A DNA stretch of 64,000 nucleotides from Hoplostethus atlanticus (taxonomy: Eukaryota; Chordata; Actinopteri; Trachichthyiformes; Trachichthyidae). The translations under genes and the position numbers were made by a program. Numbering within the stretch: the first letter of the stretch is position 1; each line of letters begins with the position of its first letter. A model generated the notes under the pieces. That model did not search any database, was not told the DNA's origin, and was given only the letters and a program-made list of their open reading frames with translations. Below are positions 47,368-58,598 of this stretch, piece by piece. The stretch lies in assembly GCA_034670405.1 (NCBI GenBank), contig JAXDDX010000214.1, forward strand, positions 310,001-374,000. Direction: 5' to 3'.

Positions 47368-47862
47368 AAAATGAATGTCGTCCCGACATTATGTATTTCC
47401 CAGAGTCCTCCTGTCTTCAACTGGTGAGTTATAGCGGTAGGTCATACGGGAGTCAGTCTTTCGGGATACTCTCTGTACAACAACAGTCTTTGACATGACA
47501 TGCATCTCCCTCTTTATGTCACGTGTCAGCAACAGATATCACTGGCCAGGCAATATCTGAAATGCTACTCCGCTACTTATGCGGGCTATGTATCTCGGAC
47601 TGAAAGGTTTGGACCCTATACCTACACCATAACCCATTACATAGACCCACATGTACTAGGCTATGCCTCACACACGTCCCAGTATCCTTCTATGTGTCAG
47701 TGGTCTGTGTTCTGGTACTCTACTTGTTAACTAACATGAGTTTCACATTTTTACTCGAACCTAAAATGCTGCTATGAACTGTTCTCTTTCTCGTTAAACT
47801 GTCACAACAATAAACTCAACATGTGACTATGAACTTGTCCCCTTTACTTTTAGCTGTAAACA

Positions 47863-50800
47863 TCACTTGTGTCTGTGTGTGACTGATGGTTGACCTAATG
47901 TGTTGTATGTGAGTGTCTTGGGTGGATTTCTTTGTCGAAAAGGATACTTTCTTGTGGGACATGACTGCGGCTCAGGGTCCCCCTCGTCTGCTCCATCAGA
48001 TAATGACACCCGCTCAGAGTTTCTCTCATCTGCTTCATCAGATGACGCCTCTCGCTCAGCCCCTGCCGTTTCTCCATTCTCCATCTCTGGTTCCATCCTA
48101 CCTCCATCACCCTCATCTGGACACTCATCTCTCTCGCAGCCTTGCTCCAGTTCTCTGTCAGCTGCTTGTGGCTGGAATTCCTTCGCTTCTACTCTCAGCT
48201 GGCCTCTGACCTGGTCCCGTGGTTCTGCTGGTCGTGTGGTGATGAATCTCCAGTTACTTTCATCCTCTGAGCTACTGTCAGGGTCTCTCTCCTTCTGCTT
48301 TGCCTTTGTATTTGGCTTTCTCTTTTCTATTTTCCTTTTCTCCTGCTTATCTTCTTCCACAGGCAGGAAGTCGCACGGCAGTAACAGGTTCCTGTGCAGG
48401 ACTCTAGTCCTTCCAGAGCCTCTCTCAGGTTGCACTACGTAGACAGGGCTGTCCTTGTGCTTCCTCTCCGTTACGACGTGGACTTGCTCCTCCCAATAAG
48501 ACCTAAGCTTCCCAGGTCCCCCTCTGTCCCTGAAGTTCCGCACCAACACTCTACACCCTGGCTGTAGTTCCACTCCATAAGTCTTCCGGTCATAGTGCTT
48601 CTTTGCTCTATTTTGCTCCCTCTGAGCTGTCTTTGATGCCAGCCTGTATGCCTCTTGCATCCGCCTCCTCCACTTACTGGCATATTCACTGTGAGAAGTG
48701 CTCTGGTCACTTGGCGTCAGGCCAAACATAATGTCCACAGGTAGCCGGGGATTTCTACCATAGAGGAGGTAGTATGGGGCATATCCTGTCGCTTCACTGC
48801 GCGTACAGTTATATGCATGCACGACCTTGGCTAAGGAGCTCTTCCAATCTGACTTGGCTTCCTCTGTCAAGTTTCTCAGCATGGAAAGGAGTGTTCGATT
48901 AAATCTCTCAGCCTGACCGTTTCCAGCTGGGTGGTAAGGTGTTGTGCGTGAACCTTGGATGCCACAGTATTCTTCCAGCTTGGAGAACAGCTTATTCTCG
49001 AACTCCTTGCCCTGATCATGGTGCAACTTGGCAGGAAATCCAAACTTGAGCACAAAGTCTCCAAAGATCTTTTCAGCGGCGGTTTTTGCTGACTTGTTGG
49101 TACAGGCATATGCCTGAGCATAGCGTGTAAAATGATCTATAATGACTAGAATGTACTCATATCCTCCCTTACAGCTTTCCAGATGCAGGTAGTCTATTGA
49201 GACCATCTCAAAAGGGTATGTGGTTACTACATTAACCAACGGTGCTCTGGTCGGCTTGTTCGGCCGCTTCCGTTTCAGGCAGCTACACACCTTGGTCACA
49301 TGATGGTCCACATCTCTTTGCATATGAGGCCAATAGAATCGATCACGGATCAAGCTGAGTGTTCGTTCCACTCCGGGGTGTCCCATTTCCTCATGCAGCT
49401 TCTTGTAGATCAGCTGATGGAATGTTGTAGGTAACACTAGCTGAGCTCTAGCCACTGACTTCCTATACAGGATACCATCTTTGTTGACATACAACTTGTT
49501 TCTCTCCCTTACTAGAACAGAGGTGTCATCACGCCGGTCTCCTCCTCTCAGATGAGGCCACTGTTCTGTCATGAAATACTCTCGCACCTTGCCAATGACT
49601 GGATCATCCTCTTGTGCATTCTTTATGTTCTCTATGGGGATCTCTGCCACTGGGGATGTTACTCGTTCATGCTCATGCTCAGTACATGCTGCAGCGATGG
49701 TGGCTGGACACATCCAGGGCTCACGTTCATGGGATTCAAGTTGGAGTGCCTGTGTGACAGTTGTTATTACCTCTGGCTCCATTTCCTGTGAGCATGTGTG
49801 GATATACTGCTCCATGTCCAGTGGCATTTGCGACAAGCCATCTGCGTCTCCATTAACTTTCCCCGGCCGATACTTGATTGAGAACTTAAAGTCTGCTAAC
49901 TCAGCAATCCACCGGTGTGTTGTAGCATTCAGCTTTGCCGTGGTCAAAACGTAGGTTAAAGGATTATTGTCGGTGTAGACAATGAATGAGGGCGCATAAT
50001 ACAGGTACTCCCTAAATCTTTCACAGATTGCCCACTTCATTGCTAAAAACTCTAACTTTCCAGAATGGAGGTGGTAGTTCTTTTCTGGAGCAGTTAGTGT
50101 TCTCGACCCATAACCTATAACGACCAGCTTGCCTTGTTGTCTCTGGTACAGTACTGCACCGAGCCCCTCCTGGGAGGCGTCGCAATGCAACACAAACGTC
50201 TTCTCAAAGTCAGGGTAACCTAGGAGTGGTGGACGCAGCAGGTACTCTAGAAGCTGGCAGAGCACTTCCTGGTGTTGGTCTGTCCAGGTGATTGGCTGGC
50301 TTGAGGGTAGCTGGTCTGATGTCTTGCGTTTCCCCCCTTTCCTACTTGCACTTAACCCTTGTACCCGACTACCTGGAGTCTTATCGGTGGCTAACAGACT
50401 GTACAGTGGCTTGGCAATGCGTGAAAAGTTTGGGATATATGGACGGTAGTACGATAGGAATCCTAGCATTTTCCTCAGGTCTCCCACAGTCTCAGGTTTG
50501 CGGTCTTTGAGCGCTTGTACTGGTGCCATCTCAGCAGGATCCATGCAGTAGCCGTCTTTGGACACAATCTTTCCCAGGAATTTCACCTTGTCTTTAAACA
50601 CTTCACATTTCTTAGCTGTCAGCTTTACCCCATGTGCTTGATAGCGACGTAACACCTCTCTCATATCACACAGATGGTCCTCAAAAGACTTGCTGTGGAC
50701 AAGATTGTCATCCAAATACGGCTGGGATGTTTCATCTCTCAGACCGATGAGGCACTCTTCCATACTGCGCTGGAACTCTGCTGGAGCCGAGGACAGGCCG

Positions 50801-51726
50801 AAGGGGATCCTTACCCACTCATATAAACCCCACGGTGTTATAAAGGCGGTGAGTGGTCTGCTACTTTCCTCAAGGAAACCTTGATGGTACGCCTTGCCCT
50901 GGTCCAGTACCGAGAACCATGCACTCCCACTCAGGCTGTTCAGCATGTCTTGCACTCGAGGGATGGGGTGACGGTCAGGGATGGATTTTTGGTTCAGCTC
51001 CCGGTAATCCACGCACAGACGCAAACTCCCATCCTTCTTACGCACGCAGACTATTGGTGATGAGTATGGGGACCGGGATTTTCGAATCCATCCTCTGTTC
51101 AGTAGGTCCTCCAAATACTCCTTCACCTCCTTGTGGAGCGGTTTGGGTACTGAGGTGTAGGTGCGCCTTACTGGAGTTGTGTCACTCAGTCTGATTTTCA
51201 ACTGCAGAGATGGAATGCATCCAACATCATTCTCGTCTTTTGAGAATGCAGCACACTCTTCTCGTAGCATCTGTCTCGCCTTTTCCTGCTGGTCTGGAGT
51301 CAGGTGATCAACTGACACTGGAGGGTCCCATGAATCGTGTTTACATGTGTCCAGCTGTCTGTGTTCCTCTTTGTGATCTTCAGGAGCGCTGGCTGTGTTT
51401 TCACTGGCCCTGGTTGTTTTGGCTGTGTCTTCGCTAACACTAGCTGGTCTTACATCTACTGGGTAAATAGCCTTGACTTGCTGTAGCTGTCCCAGCACTG
51501 TGCGAGGGGTGAGAGTAATGTCATGGTTGTTGTCATTAGTGACAGGGATAGCAACCCTGGACCAATCTCCCTTCTGCAGGCAGATGACGGTTTCAGTAAT
51601 GTTCACGCCCTGTGGCCACTTTGGGATCTCCTCTGGTTCAAAAAGGACTTCCTGTTTTGTGGAAAGGGGACCTGTCCTCACACTACACTTCACCTCCCTA
51701 GTCTGGCCTGCCGGAAAGTCTTCCAA
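47863..51726 (-). CDS. pol: Gypsy pol: reverse transcriptase, RNase H, integrase
   Basis: 1287 codons open, no internal stop. Approximate landmarks by my count: RT 185-380 with [22 protein letters not shown] (Asp ~275) and YLDDNLV (~337); RNase H with HCDAS (~515), KLEF (~559), YTDNNPL (~585) and DADGLS (~628); integrase zinc motif H/H/C/C (~783-816), then catalytic Asp in VSIDYL (~844), Asp in HHDQGKEF (~904) and Glu in NGQAERFN (~940). A GPF/Y-like module ([12 protein letters not shown]) and an acidic tail follow; no chromodomain. The frame has no ATG at its start and overlaps the end of gag by ~29 bases in the +1 frame, so it was presumably made by ribosomal frameshifting from gag. Confidence 0.95.
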   Translation of the reverse strand: MEDFPAGQTREVKCSVRTGPLSTKQEVLFEPEEIPKWPQGVNITETVICLQKGDWSRVAIPVTNDNNHDITLTPRTVLGQLQQVKAIYPVDVRPASVSEDTAKTTRASENTASAPEDHKEEHRQLDTCKHDSWDPPVSVDHLTPDQQEKARQMLREECAAFSKDENDVGCIPSLQLKIRLSDTTPVRRTYTSVPKPLHKEVKEYLEDLLNRGWIRKSRSPYSSPIVCVRKKDGSLRLCVDYRELNQKSIPDRHPIPRVQDMLNSLSGSAWFSVLDQGKAYHQGFLEESSRPLTAFITPWGLYEWVRIPFGLSSAPAEFQRSMEECLIGLRDETSQPYLDDNLVHSKSFEDHLCDMREVLRRYQAHGVKLTAKKCEVFKDKVKFLGKIVSKDGYCMDPAEMAPVQALKDRKPETVGDLRKMLGFLSYYRPYIPNFSRIAKPLYSLLATDKTPGSRVQGLSASRKGGKRKTSDQLPSSQPITWTDQHQEVLCQLLEYLLRPPLLGYPDFEKTFVLHCDASQEGLGAVLYQRQQGKLVVIGYGSRTLTAPEKNYHLHSGKLEFLAMKWAICERFREYLYYAPSFIVYTDNNPLTYVLTTAKLNATTHRWIAELADFKFSIKYRPGKVNGDADGLSQMPLDMEQYIHTCSQEMEPEVITTVTQALQLESHEREPWMCPATIAAACTEHEHERVTSPVAEIPIENIKNAQEDDPVIGKVREYFMTEQWPHLRGGDRRDDTSVLVRERNKLYVNKDGILYRKSVARAQLVLPTTFHQLIYKKLHEEMGHPGVERTLSLIRDRFYWPHMQRDVDHHVTKVCSCLKRKRPNKPTRAPLVNVVTTYPFEMVSIDYLHLESCKGGYEYILVIIDHFTRYAQAYACTNKSAKTAAEKIFGDFVLKFGFPAKLHHDQGKEFENKLFSKLEEYCGIQGSRTTPYHPAGNGQAERFNRTLLSMLRNLTEEAKSDWKSSLAKVVHAYNCTRSEATGYAPYYLLYGRNPRLPVDIMFGLTPSDQSTSHSEYASKWRRRMQEAYRLASKTAQREQNRAKKHYDRKTYGVELQPGCRVLVRNFRDRGGPGKLRSYWEEQVHVVTERKHKDSPVYVVQPERGSGRTRVLHRNLLLPCDFLPVEEDKQEKRKIEKRKPNTKAKQKERDPDSSSEDESNWRFITTRPAEPRDQVRGQLRVEAKEFQPQAADRELEQGCERDECPDEGDGGRMEPEMENGETAGAEREASSDEADERNSERVSLSDGADEGDPEPQSCPTRKYPFRQRNPPKTLTYNTLGQPSVTHRHK

Positions 51727-53907
51727 CTTTCACCACACCCTCCTTGTCATTCTGGTCACGGCTCTGTACTATGTGGATCAACACCTTTGCCTTTACACAG
51801 TCAATGGAGAAAGCTTCTCTTATCACAGCAGGTGTAACTTCTGGATGCTGCTCCATTCCATTTATCACCAGATCCTCAATCACATTGTAGCCGATGATCG
51901 GTGGTTCTGCTACTCCTGGCTCATTAGAGACAAGCACCGGCACGATTAACTCTGGCTGTGGGCCCCTACTTGATCCCATCTTGAACTTCAGCTCAACCCA
52001 GCCCGCAAAGGGTATGGGTGTCTGGTTCGCTGCTTTGCCAACAAGGGTCTCGCCTTCACCCAGGAGTTCATCTGTGCTCCGTAACTGGATGTGTGGAAAG
52101 CAAGACTTTCTCCAGCTTTCATTGATGATCGTGACCTGTGAACCCGTATCCCACAGTGCTTGTGTTGCTACTCCCTCAAAGAAGCAATCCACCATGCACT
52201 TCTTCCCGATTAGGGCCTTCAGCTTGGCTTGTCGGCGTAACGAGAGATGGCTGGCATAGGTAGCACCCACAGTCTGTTCAGCCTTCCCACTTTTCCCTAA
52301 CTCCGCCTCCAGCTGCCTGATTCGATCGCAAAGAAGCTTGTGCACTTTGTCATCTGGCTCAGCTTGGCTTGGAGCTAATGATTTTGGGGGTGTGACCGTC
52401 TGAATTGTCACCTTCATGCCGTCAGATTTCCCTGCCAACCCCCTTTGTCCTCTACAGCCTCTTGAGAAGTGCCCTGACTGTCCACACTTGAAACAGTGTT
52501 CACACTGGTCAGCTGTTCCCTGCTCCTGACACGCTTTACATCCTCTCCTAGCACTCATTCTTACTTGGCGGGTGGGCCCTTGAGGGTTAGTTATACTTTT
52601 TCTTATTTCAGCCATTTCTTCCCTCAGCAGCCTCACTGTTTCATAAAGTTCTGAATCTCTTGAATTGGCGACAACGGGTGCTTTACGGTTCTTAGGCTTC
52701 ACAACTTCAGCGGACTGCTCTTGAACCCCCACTCGGTCTTCGGCTGCACCCTGACCCTGCTGACTGGTCTGCATTTCTGTCTGTAGTTCATTTACTTTTG
52801 GGACTTTGCTGCTTGTGTTCTTCCTTTGCTTGGATTGTCTTTCTGATTCAACACTAGCTGCTTCATTCATCCTGTCAATAAGCATTTCATCTGTCACTCT
52901 CTGATCATCGAGATAAGGCTTGAGCTGAAACTTGATATGGTCATTTATCAGCCCAGTACTAACTGACCTCAAGAATTTCTTCTGGATCAGCTCGGGTCTG
53001 TACTGTTCATCTGACCCTACTTCTCTTGAAGCAAGCAACAGCCTCTCCTTTAACTCAATTGCTCTAAAGAGGAAGTTCTGAGGAGACTCACGACTGTCTT
53101 GTGTTATATTTACTAGTCTGTGGTATAGATCTGTAGAACTGTCCTCTTTGAAATGGCCCTTTAATATCGTCTTCAACTGGGTAAGGGTAAGGTCACTTTT
53201 TATCTCTAGCATGTCACGAATACTTAAACCTGGACTGATCGACTTGACCACAGCTTCCATGACTTCAGCCTCACTGTGTCCTTTACTCAGGCCCCTGTCA
53301 ATCTGATGCATCAGATTTGTGTATGAGAGTCTGTCCTTCTGTCCCTTTTCCCCAATCTGACCACAGATCTTGAAATCTCTCCTTATTGCCACTTCCGGAA
53401 GCCTGTTCACTGCTGTAGGCAACACATTTTGTGGAGCTGAAGCTTGACTTGAAGATGCACTGTTCACTCTTTTCACTCAGCCTCCTAACTTCATCCTGCA
53501 GAGCCTGGCTGTTTAGCTGGAGCTGTGAATATTGTTCTGCTAAACTCATTTCTTCAGCTGTTTTCTGGCTGCTTTGTGCTGTGCTCTCTGTCTTTTCCCC
53601 ACTATCGATGCTTCCAGTATTTTCCTTTTATTTGCTCAACTGATTTCAGCATTGTACTTAGGTAATACATTGCAACATCCTCCTCTTCATCATTAATCAC
53701 ATTGTCCATGGATTCTGTAATTAGTCTGATTAACGCCCGCCTTGTTATGACATTTCCTATTGGGATTTTAGCTTCAACACACACCTCTTTGAGCTGATGC
53801 AGTTGCAAAAGCCATAGTCTCTGCGACACGGTCTCTGCCAACTCCTCCAGATCCATTGTGTTTGATGTAGCCTGCGCCGTGAAGCCGCGCGCCCCCGTCG
53901 GCATCAA
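51698..53907 (-). pseudogene. gag: Gypsy gag-protease, broken by two frame shifts
   Basis: The start is in the 101-codon frame 53907-53602. The frame then changes near 53620, and again near 53476-53500, after which 592 codons run to 51698. Coiled-coil-like segments (SQLQLNSQALQDEVRRLSEK) precede a capsid-like region (RESPQNFLFRAIELKERLLL). A Cys-rich stretch and CCHC zinc knuckle (CFKCGQSGHFSRGC) follow, then an aspartic protease active site (LWDTGSQVTII). The protein would package element RNA and cleave the polyprotein. The breaks mean this copy cannot make full Gag from one frame, though it could be mobilised in trans. Confidence 0.85.
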
Positions 53908-53956
53908 TTAACGCAATCCCCGTCTACGTCTTGTCACACTGAGCACGACGTTAAAC

Positions 53957-53974
53957 ATCCCAGCGGTGCCTCCA
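53957..53974 (-). other. tRNA primer-binding site (tRNA-Thr type)
   Basis: The minus-strand sequence TGGAGGCACCGCTGGGAT lies 5 bases inside the 5' LTR. It is complementary to the 3' end of vertebrate tRNA-Thr(AGT) (ATCCCAGCGGTGCCTCCA) as I remember it. Confidence 0.8.
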
Positions 53975-53979
53975 ATATT

Positions 53980-54311
53980 TGTTGCACAGTTGGACACATA
54001 AGGGAGCTCCAGGCGTGCATAAGTTCAAAAAACAATTCCTTTTATTCCTTATTTACAACAGCGAAACACACACACGTCAGCGCCACGCAGCTACATGCTA
54101 GGTCTCTCTATGATGCCGGTATATACAGTGCATCCCGCGTCTTACCGCAAAGGACCCCTAAGCTGCCCAAAGTGCCTGAGTGAGTTTTACTCATTGTAAC
54201 CATAAAATATTACAGTGAACAAAATAATAAGTCAAAACAATAATACATGAGAATGGGGTGGGGGGGTGTCCAGTGTCCCCTACAATGCCCAACATCACTG
54301 TGGGTCCCACA
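53980..54311 (-). repeat. 5' LTR of the Gypsy element
   Basis: Begins TGTTGCACAGTTGGACACAT on the plus strand. Nearly identical to 47024-47356. Confidence 0.93.
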
Positions 54312-56217
54312 CTAACCTCAGTAACTTGTGTCCGTAAAAAAATCTGTGAAGTGAAGATGCTTTCAAAAATAATGAAATATCAAACTGTACTATACTATAA
54401 AGAGCAGTAATGTACACTAATGCAGAGAACAAAAACATCAAAAATAAACAACTGAGACCAAATTTATATAAAGAAAGGGTGCCTTTTTATTTGCACAGTA
54501 TTATAAACTGCTGCCTTACTCTAAACTTATATATATATATAAACAACTCAAACAAGAACAAGAATTACACTACTGTACAACTACATGGTATGGACATCCA
54601 TTCATGTGATATAGGACATCTAGGGTTCAGCACAAAACTGCACCTTTAAATAATGAAAACATGGTAACTGGCGGTAACTTTTGAGATGATGACATTTGAA
54701 CGCCTCGGTTCCATTACAGTTTTTGTTTTTTTTGCCAACTCACAAACTGCGAATTTGAATTCTGTTGCACTTGAATTGATCCAGAAAGAGAAAGTTTGAA
54801 ATTAACACACACTACCCCGAAAATGAAAACACTGGTTGAGTTGTTTCCTGCGGTATTGGTTTTGGCTCTTCACAGGAGGATCTCACTCTCACCAGGTTTT
54901 TAAAATGCAAAAGTGAAAGTGATGGTAGGTAAAATAATTTTCTCTCTTTCTTTCCATCTCTCCCTTTTTTTGTCTCTGAAACCCAACCCCGCTGAAGGAG
55001 CGGCGGAGAGCAGGCGGCACAGACATACCACCACAAAAAAAAAAAATGTACTCAACCCCCCTCTTCCTCTCTCCATCTCCCTTCCTCTTCCTTCTTAATC
55101 TCTCCCTCTCGTTACCTCTCTCTCTGGCTTCAACTGGGAATGTCTGCTGCCATTAAAGAGAACCACTCATTCCTCTTCTACAATCTCTTTCCCTCTTTCT
55201 AGCCTTCCCTCCTCCCCTACCCCCCTTCTCTCATCGCTCCTCTTCTCCTGACCCTCTGCACTTCATATAATACATTAAATACTGATGACCCGCACGTATA
55301 TTCTTGACATATTTATGCACATATTCCATACAGCCGGCTAATAATTAATTGAACATGATATAATGAAAACTAATCCTTCCCTAATATCTGCCCTCAAGCA
55401 GAATTCACATCTGTTTCCTAAGTAATTGCTATGGCTATCACATTATCACATTTTTTAAAGTTAGAAACCAGAGAACTAAAACAAAAGTTTAGAAATTCTC
55501 TATTAAGAACGTTGACCTCCAAAATGTTTCAGGAACTGAAATATTTCAGATTGACAATCATGTTTTTTGATGGATTTTGAGTAGGTTTCAAGGATTGTAG
55601 GGTCTGCATAGAAATGACAACGTAAACTTTCAATTGGAGTCACTTTCTTTTTAAATGACAGAAGCGATATGTGAATTCTGTTTTGCTAATGAATGTTTTG
55701 CTAATGAATTCTGTTTTGGGTGGATTTCCCTATGCGGTTACACCATTAGATGTAAAGTATATAAGATAATATATAATAAGATGTATTCATATAGATGATA
55801 TAATATAATATAGATGCATTCATCTCCAGGACTGCAACCAACACATCCACCTCCAGTTATTATACATGAAGGCTTCTTGTCCTTGGAAAGACTCCTGACA
55901 TTATCAAAATGCATTGATTATTGATTATATTACTAATTGGATGTACTGCAACAGATAAATAAAGCAGAAGAAATAAAGGTAAGAAAGAATGTGCTGACGT
56001 CCCTTGCCATATTATTGGGTTTACAGATGGAAGATGTGTGTAGATGTGCCAATGTGCATTGTAAACTGTTCACATTATTGGTAAATTACAGCTGTAAATT
56101 ACATGTGTAAAGAAATGTGCAATATAGATAGAGAGAGAATGTAACTCCTCCTTTTTCAGGTTCTTCAAAAATCCAACCATAGTATCAATTTCATCCCTCC
56201 TAACATAATCCGTGTGT

Positions 56218-56248
<31 letters not shown>

Positions 56249-56491
56249 CCGGTATATATATATATATCAGAGTATTGAATAATACAAAAGGATGTAAGCC
56301 CGCTTTGAAATTGACTGCAAGTGATAAAGCAAAGAGCATTTCAAGTGTTTGTCTCAGTTTGTGTGTGTGTGTGTGTGTCTCCATGTTAAGCCACAGAATC
56401 AAAGCACACAGGGATTTAAAGGGATTTGATCATGTGGAACACCGTATGCCAAGAACATGTAAAAAGAATAGGTAAGTGCGGAAGTGTGTCT

Positions 56492-56536
<45 letters not shown>

Positions 56537-57960
56537 TAATTGGTGTGTGGATTGTGCGTCTTGCCAATTAGAAAGCCAACCACTTCGTTAGGAACATCCA
56601 GAACATTCTTAATTGGAATGGGTTATTTTAATTAATTAATCATTAGGGCTTTCATCAGGAAACGGGAATGTGTGCACCGAAGTGAGGTTGTGTGTGTGTG
56701 TGTTACTAGTTCCTACCATTTTGCTAATGTCATGTGCAAACCTTGTAACTCCACAACTCCAAACTACTAAAACTTCCATATATTAACTTCAATTAAATGA
56801 TTATAAATTATAAATCGTCATAAAATTCCAGCACCCTCGGCGCTTATGAAACCTTTTCAACCCCCCCCCCCCCCCCCCCCCAGGCTAAAACATTGGTGGT
56901 CGAGCTAAAACCGAGGCTGTTTTTCTTTAATTCCTGTAAAAAAAATCACATTCTGGAGATGCGATAATTTGCTGCTCTGTGAAAATGGATATTCTTTTTT
57001 GTTTTCATGTCAATTTCAGATGCTTGGTCTATACCAGGATTTCTCAAAACCGTCCTAATTGGGTTTAAAATATTTTATTCACTTGGCTACTTTCTCCCCA
57101 TTCTCCTTTTCTTCGTATAACCTCTTTCTGGCAGCTGCTGGACCAGCTCGGGGCTAAGGTCCTTGCTTGACAGTGATGGTTGTTATGCGTCCACTTCCCC
57201 TGCACAGTGTTTCTCAGATGGCCCATGGATTAAATTGGCAATCTTCTACTCACAAATCTGCTTCTCTGACCTTTAGGCCAGGAGTTTGCTTAGTAATACA
57301 CTAATTGCACTATTGTTGAATTCAACAGAAGTGATCTCAATTAGTGTATAAAAGCAGACAGATGGCAGACAGCTATACAGTTCAAACTAAATCTCTGATT
57401 GCGTAAATCTGCTCATGAGTGTACTGATTCACGCCTCGCTGATGTGGTAACAAATGGGAGGAGAGAGAGAGAGACAGGTAGAGACACCTGGTATTAACAT
57501 CCCAGGTGATCCGATTGGATCTGCACAAAATAAAAAGCAGGTGTAAATGCATTCCAGATGCGGAGAAGATTGCATTTGGTTACTCCAATCCTCATTGGAG
57601 TTACGTAATCTCGAGTGCACGGATCCAACCAGGAAGTGAATGCGAATCAAACAGACAGGCAGCTCAGATAACATATTCGTCAAAAATGAATTGTCGGGAT
57701 ACTCATGGATAGGGAACAAGCAGTTGAGGCGTCTACTGTTAATCTAAAGTTAAAAAATCCTTTTCTTGATCTCTTCAGGTGACACCTTTGGTGATAAGCG
57801 GTCATTGCGTTGGTGTTTTGCACCTCATTTCCCAGTGATCACGTCAATCAAGTGTCTCCAGTACATTGACTCCTCTGGACTGACAGCAGCTCCCACAACC
57901 CAAGCATTAAGCTTAGTGCTGTTCTACTGAGACTCGTGAAGCAACTACAAGAAACACAGT
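54312..57960. other. Intergenic, no gene seen
   Basis: Short (TA)n at 54529-54540, pyrimidine-rich at 54935-54970 and 55055-55260. (TG)n at 56213-56248 and 56500-56531, and a poly-C run at about 56861-56881. Nothing coding is recognised. Confidence 0.6.
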
Positions 57961-57969
57961 GACAGAAAT

Positions 57970-58545
57970 CAGCCAACGCCTACGAGCGACGACGTTAGCA
58001 GCAGATCTTTTAAGTCTTGTAAATTGCGAGGTGGGCCCTCCATGGATCGGACTTGTTTTTCCAGCACGTCCCACAGATGCTCGATCGGATTGAGATCTGG
58101 GGAATTTGCAGGCCAAGTCAACACCTTGAACTCTTTGTCATGTTCCTCAAACCATTCCTGAACAGTTTTTGCAGTGTGGCAGGGCGCATTATCCTGCTGA
58201 AAGAGGCCATCAGGGAATACCATTGCCATAAAGGGGTGCACTTGCAACAATTACAATTTAGGTAGGTGGTACGTGTCAAAGTAACATCCACATGAATGCC
58301 AGGGCCCAAGGTTTCCCAGCAGAACATTGCCATAGTTCATCTTGGTGCCATCTCTTCCCCAGGTAAACAATGCACAAGCACGAGACCAGCCGTTTTGGAG
58401 ATGCTCTGACCCAGTCGTCTAGCCATCACTATTTGGCCCTTGTCCAAGTCGCTCAGATCCTTACACTTGCCCATTTTTCCTGCTTCCAACACATCAACTT
58501 CAAGAACTGACTGTTCACTTGCTTCCCAATATATCCCACCCCTTG
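57970..58545 (-). pseudogene. Tc1-like transposase with internal deletion and frame shifts
   Basis: Starts near 58474 with [20 protein letters not shown], the N-terminal helix-turn-helix of Tc1 transposases. It jumps from [12 protein letters not shown] to the catalytic core, losing roughly 100 residues. Then MFCWETLGPGIHVDVTLTRT, VFPDG-LFQQDNAPCHTAKTV (catalytic Asp) and LTWPANSPDLNPIEHLWDVL (third catalytic residue, Glu) appear in different frames. Inactive. Confidence 0.88.
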
Positions 58546-58598
58546 ACAGGTGCCATTGTAACAATGTTAACAATTTAACTGTCAGTGGTTTTAATGTT

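Larger units (their letters stand above)
47024..54311 (-). mobile_element. Complete Ty3/Gypsy LTR retrotransposon
   Basis: 7288 bp, minus strand, flanked by 4-bp duplication CTAA (47020-47023 and 54312-54315). The two LTRs (332-333 bp) differ at only about three places plus a G-run length change, so insertion was recent on an evolutionary scale. Internal order from the 5' LTR: primer site, gag with zinc knuckle and protease, pol (RT, RNase H, integrase), polypurine tract. No envelope gene is seen. pol is open; gag has two frame breaks. Confidence 0.95.

Noticed and set aside
47900-48442. 180-codon plus-strand frame
   Set aside because: Ser-rich antisense of the pol C-terminus.
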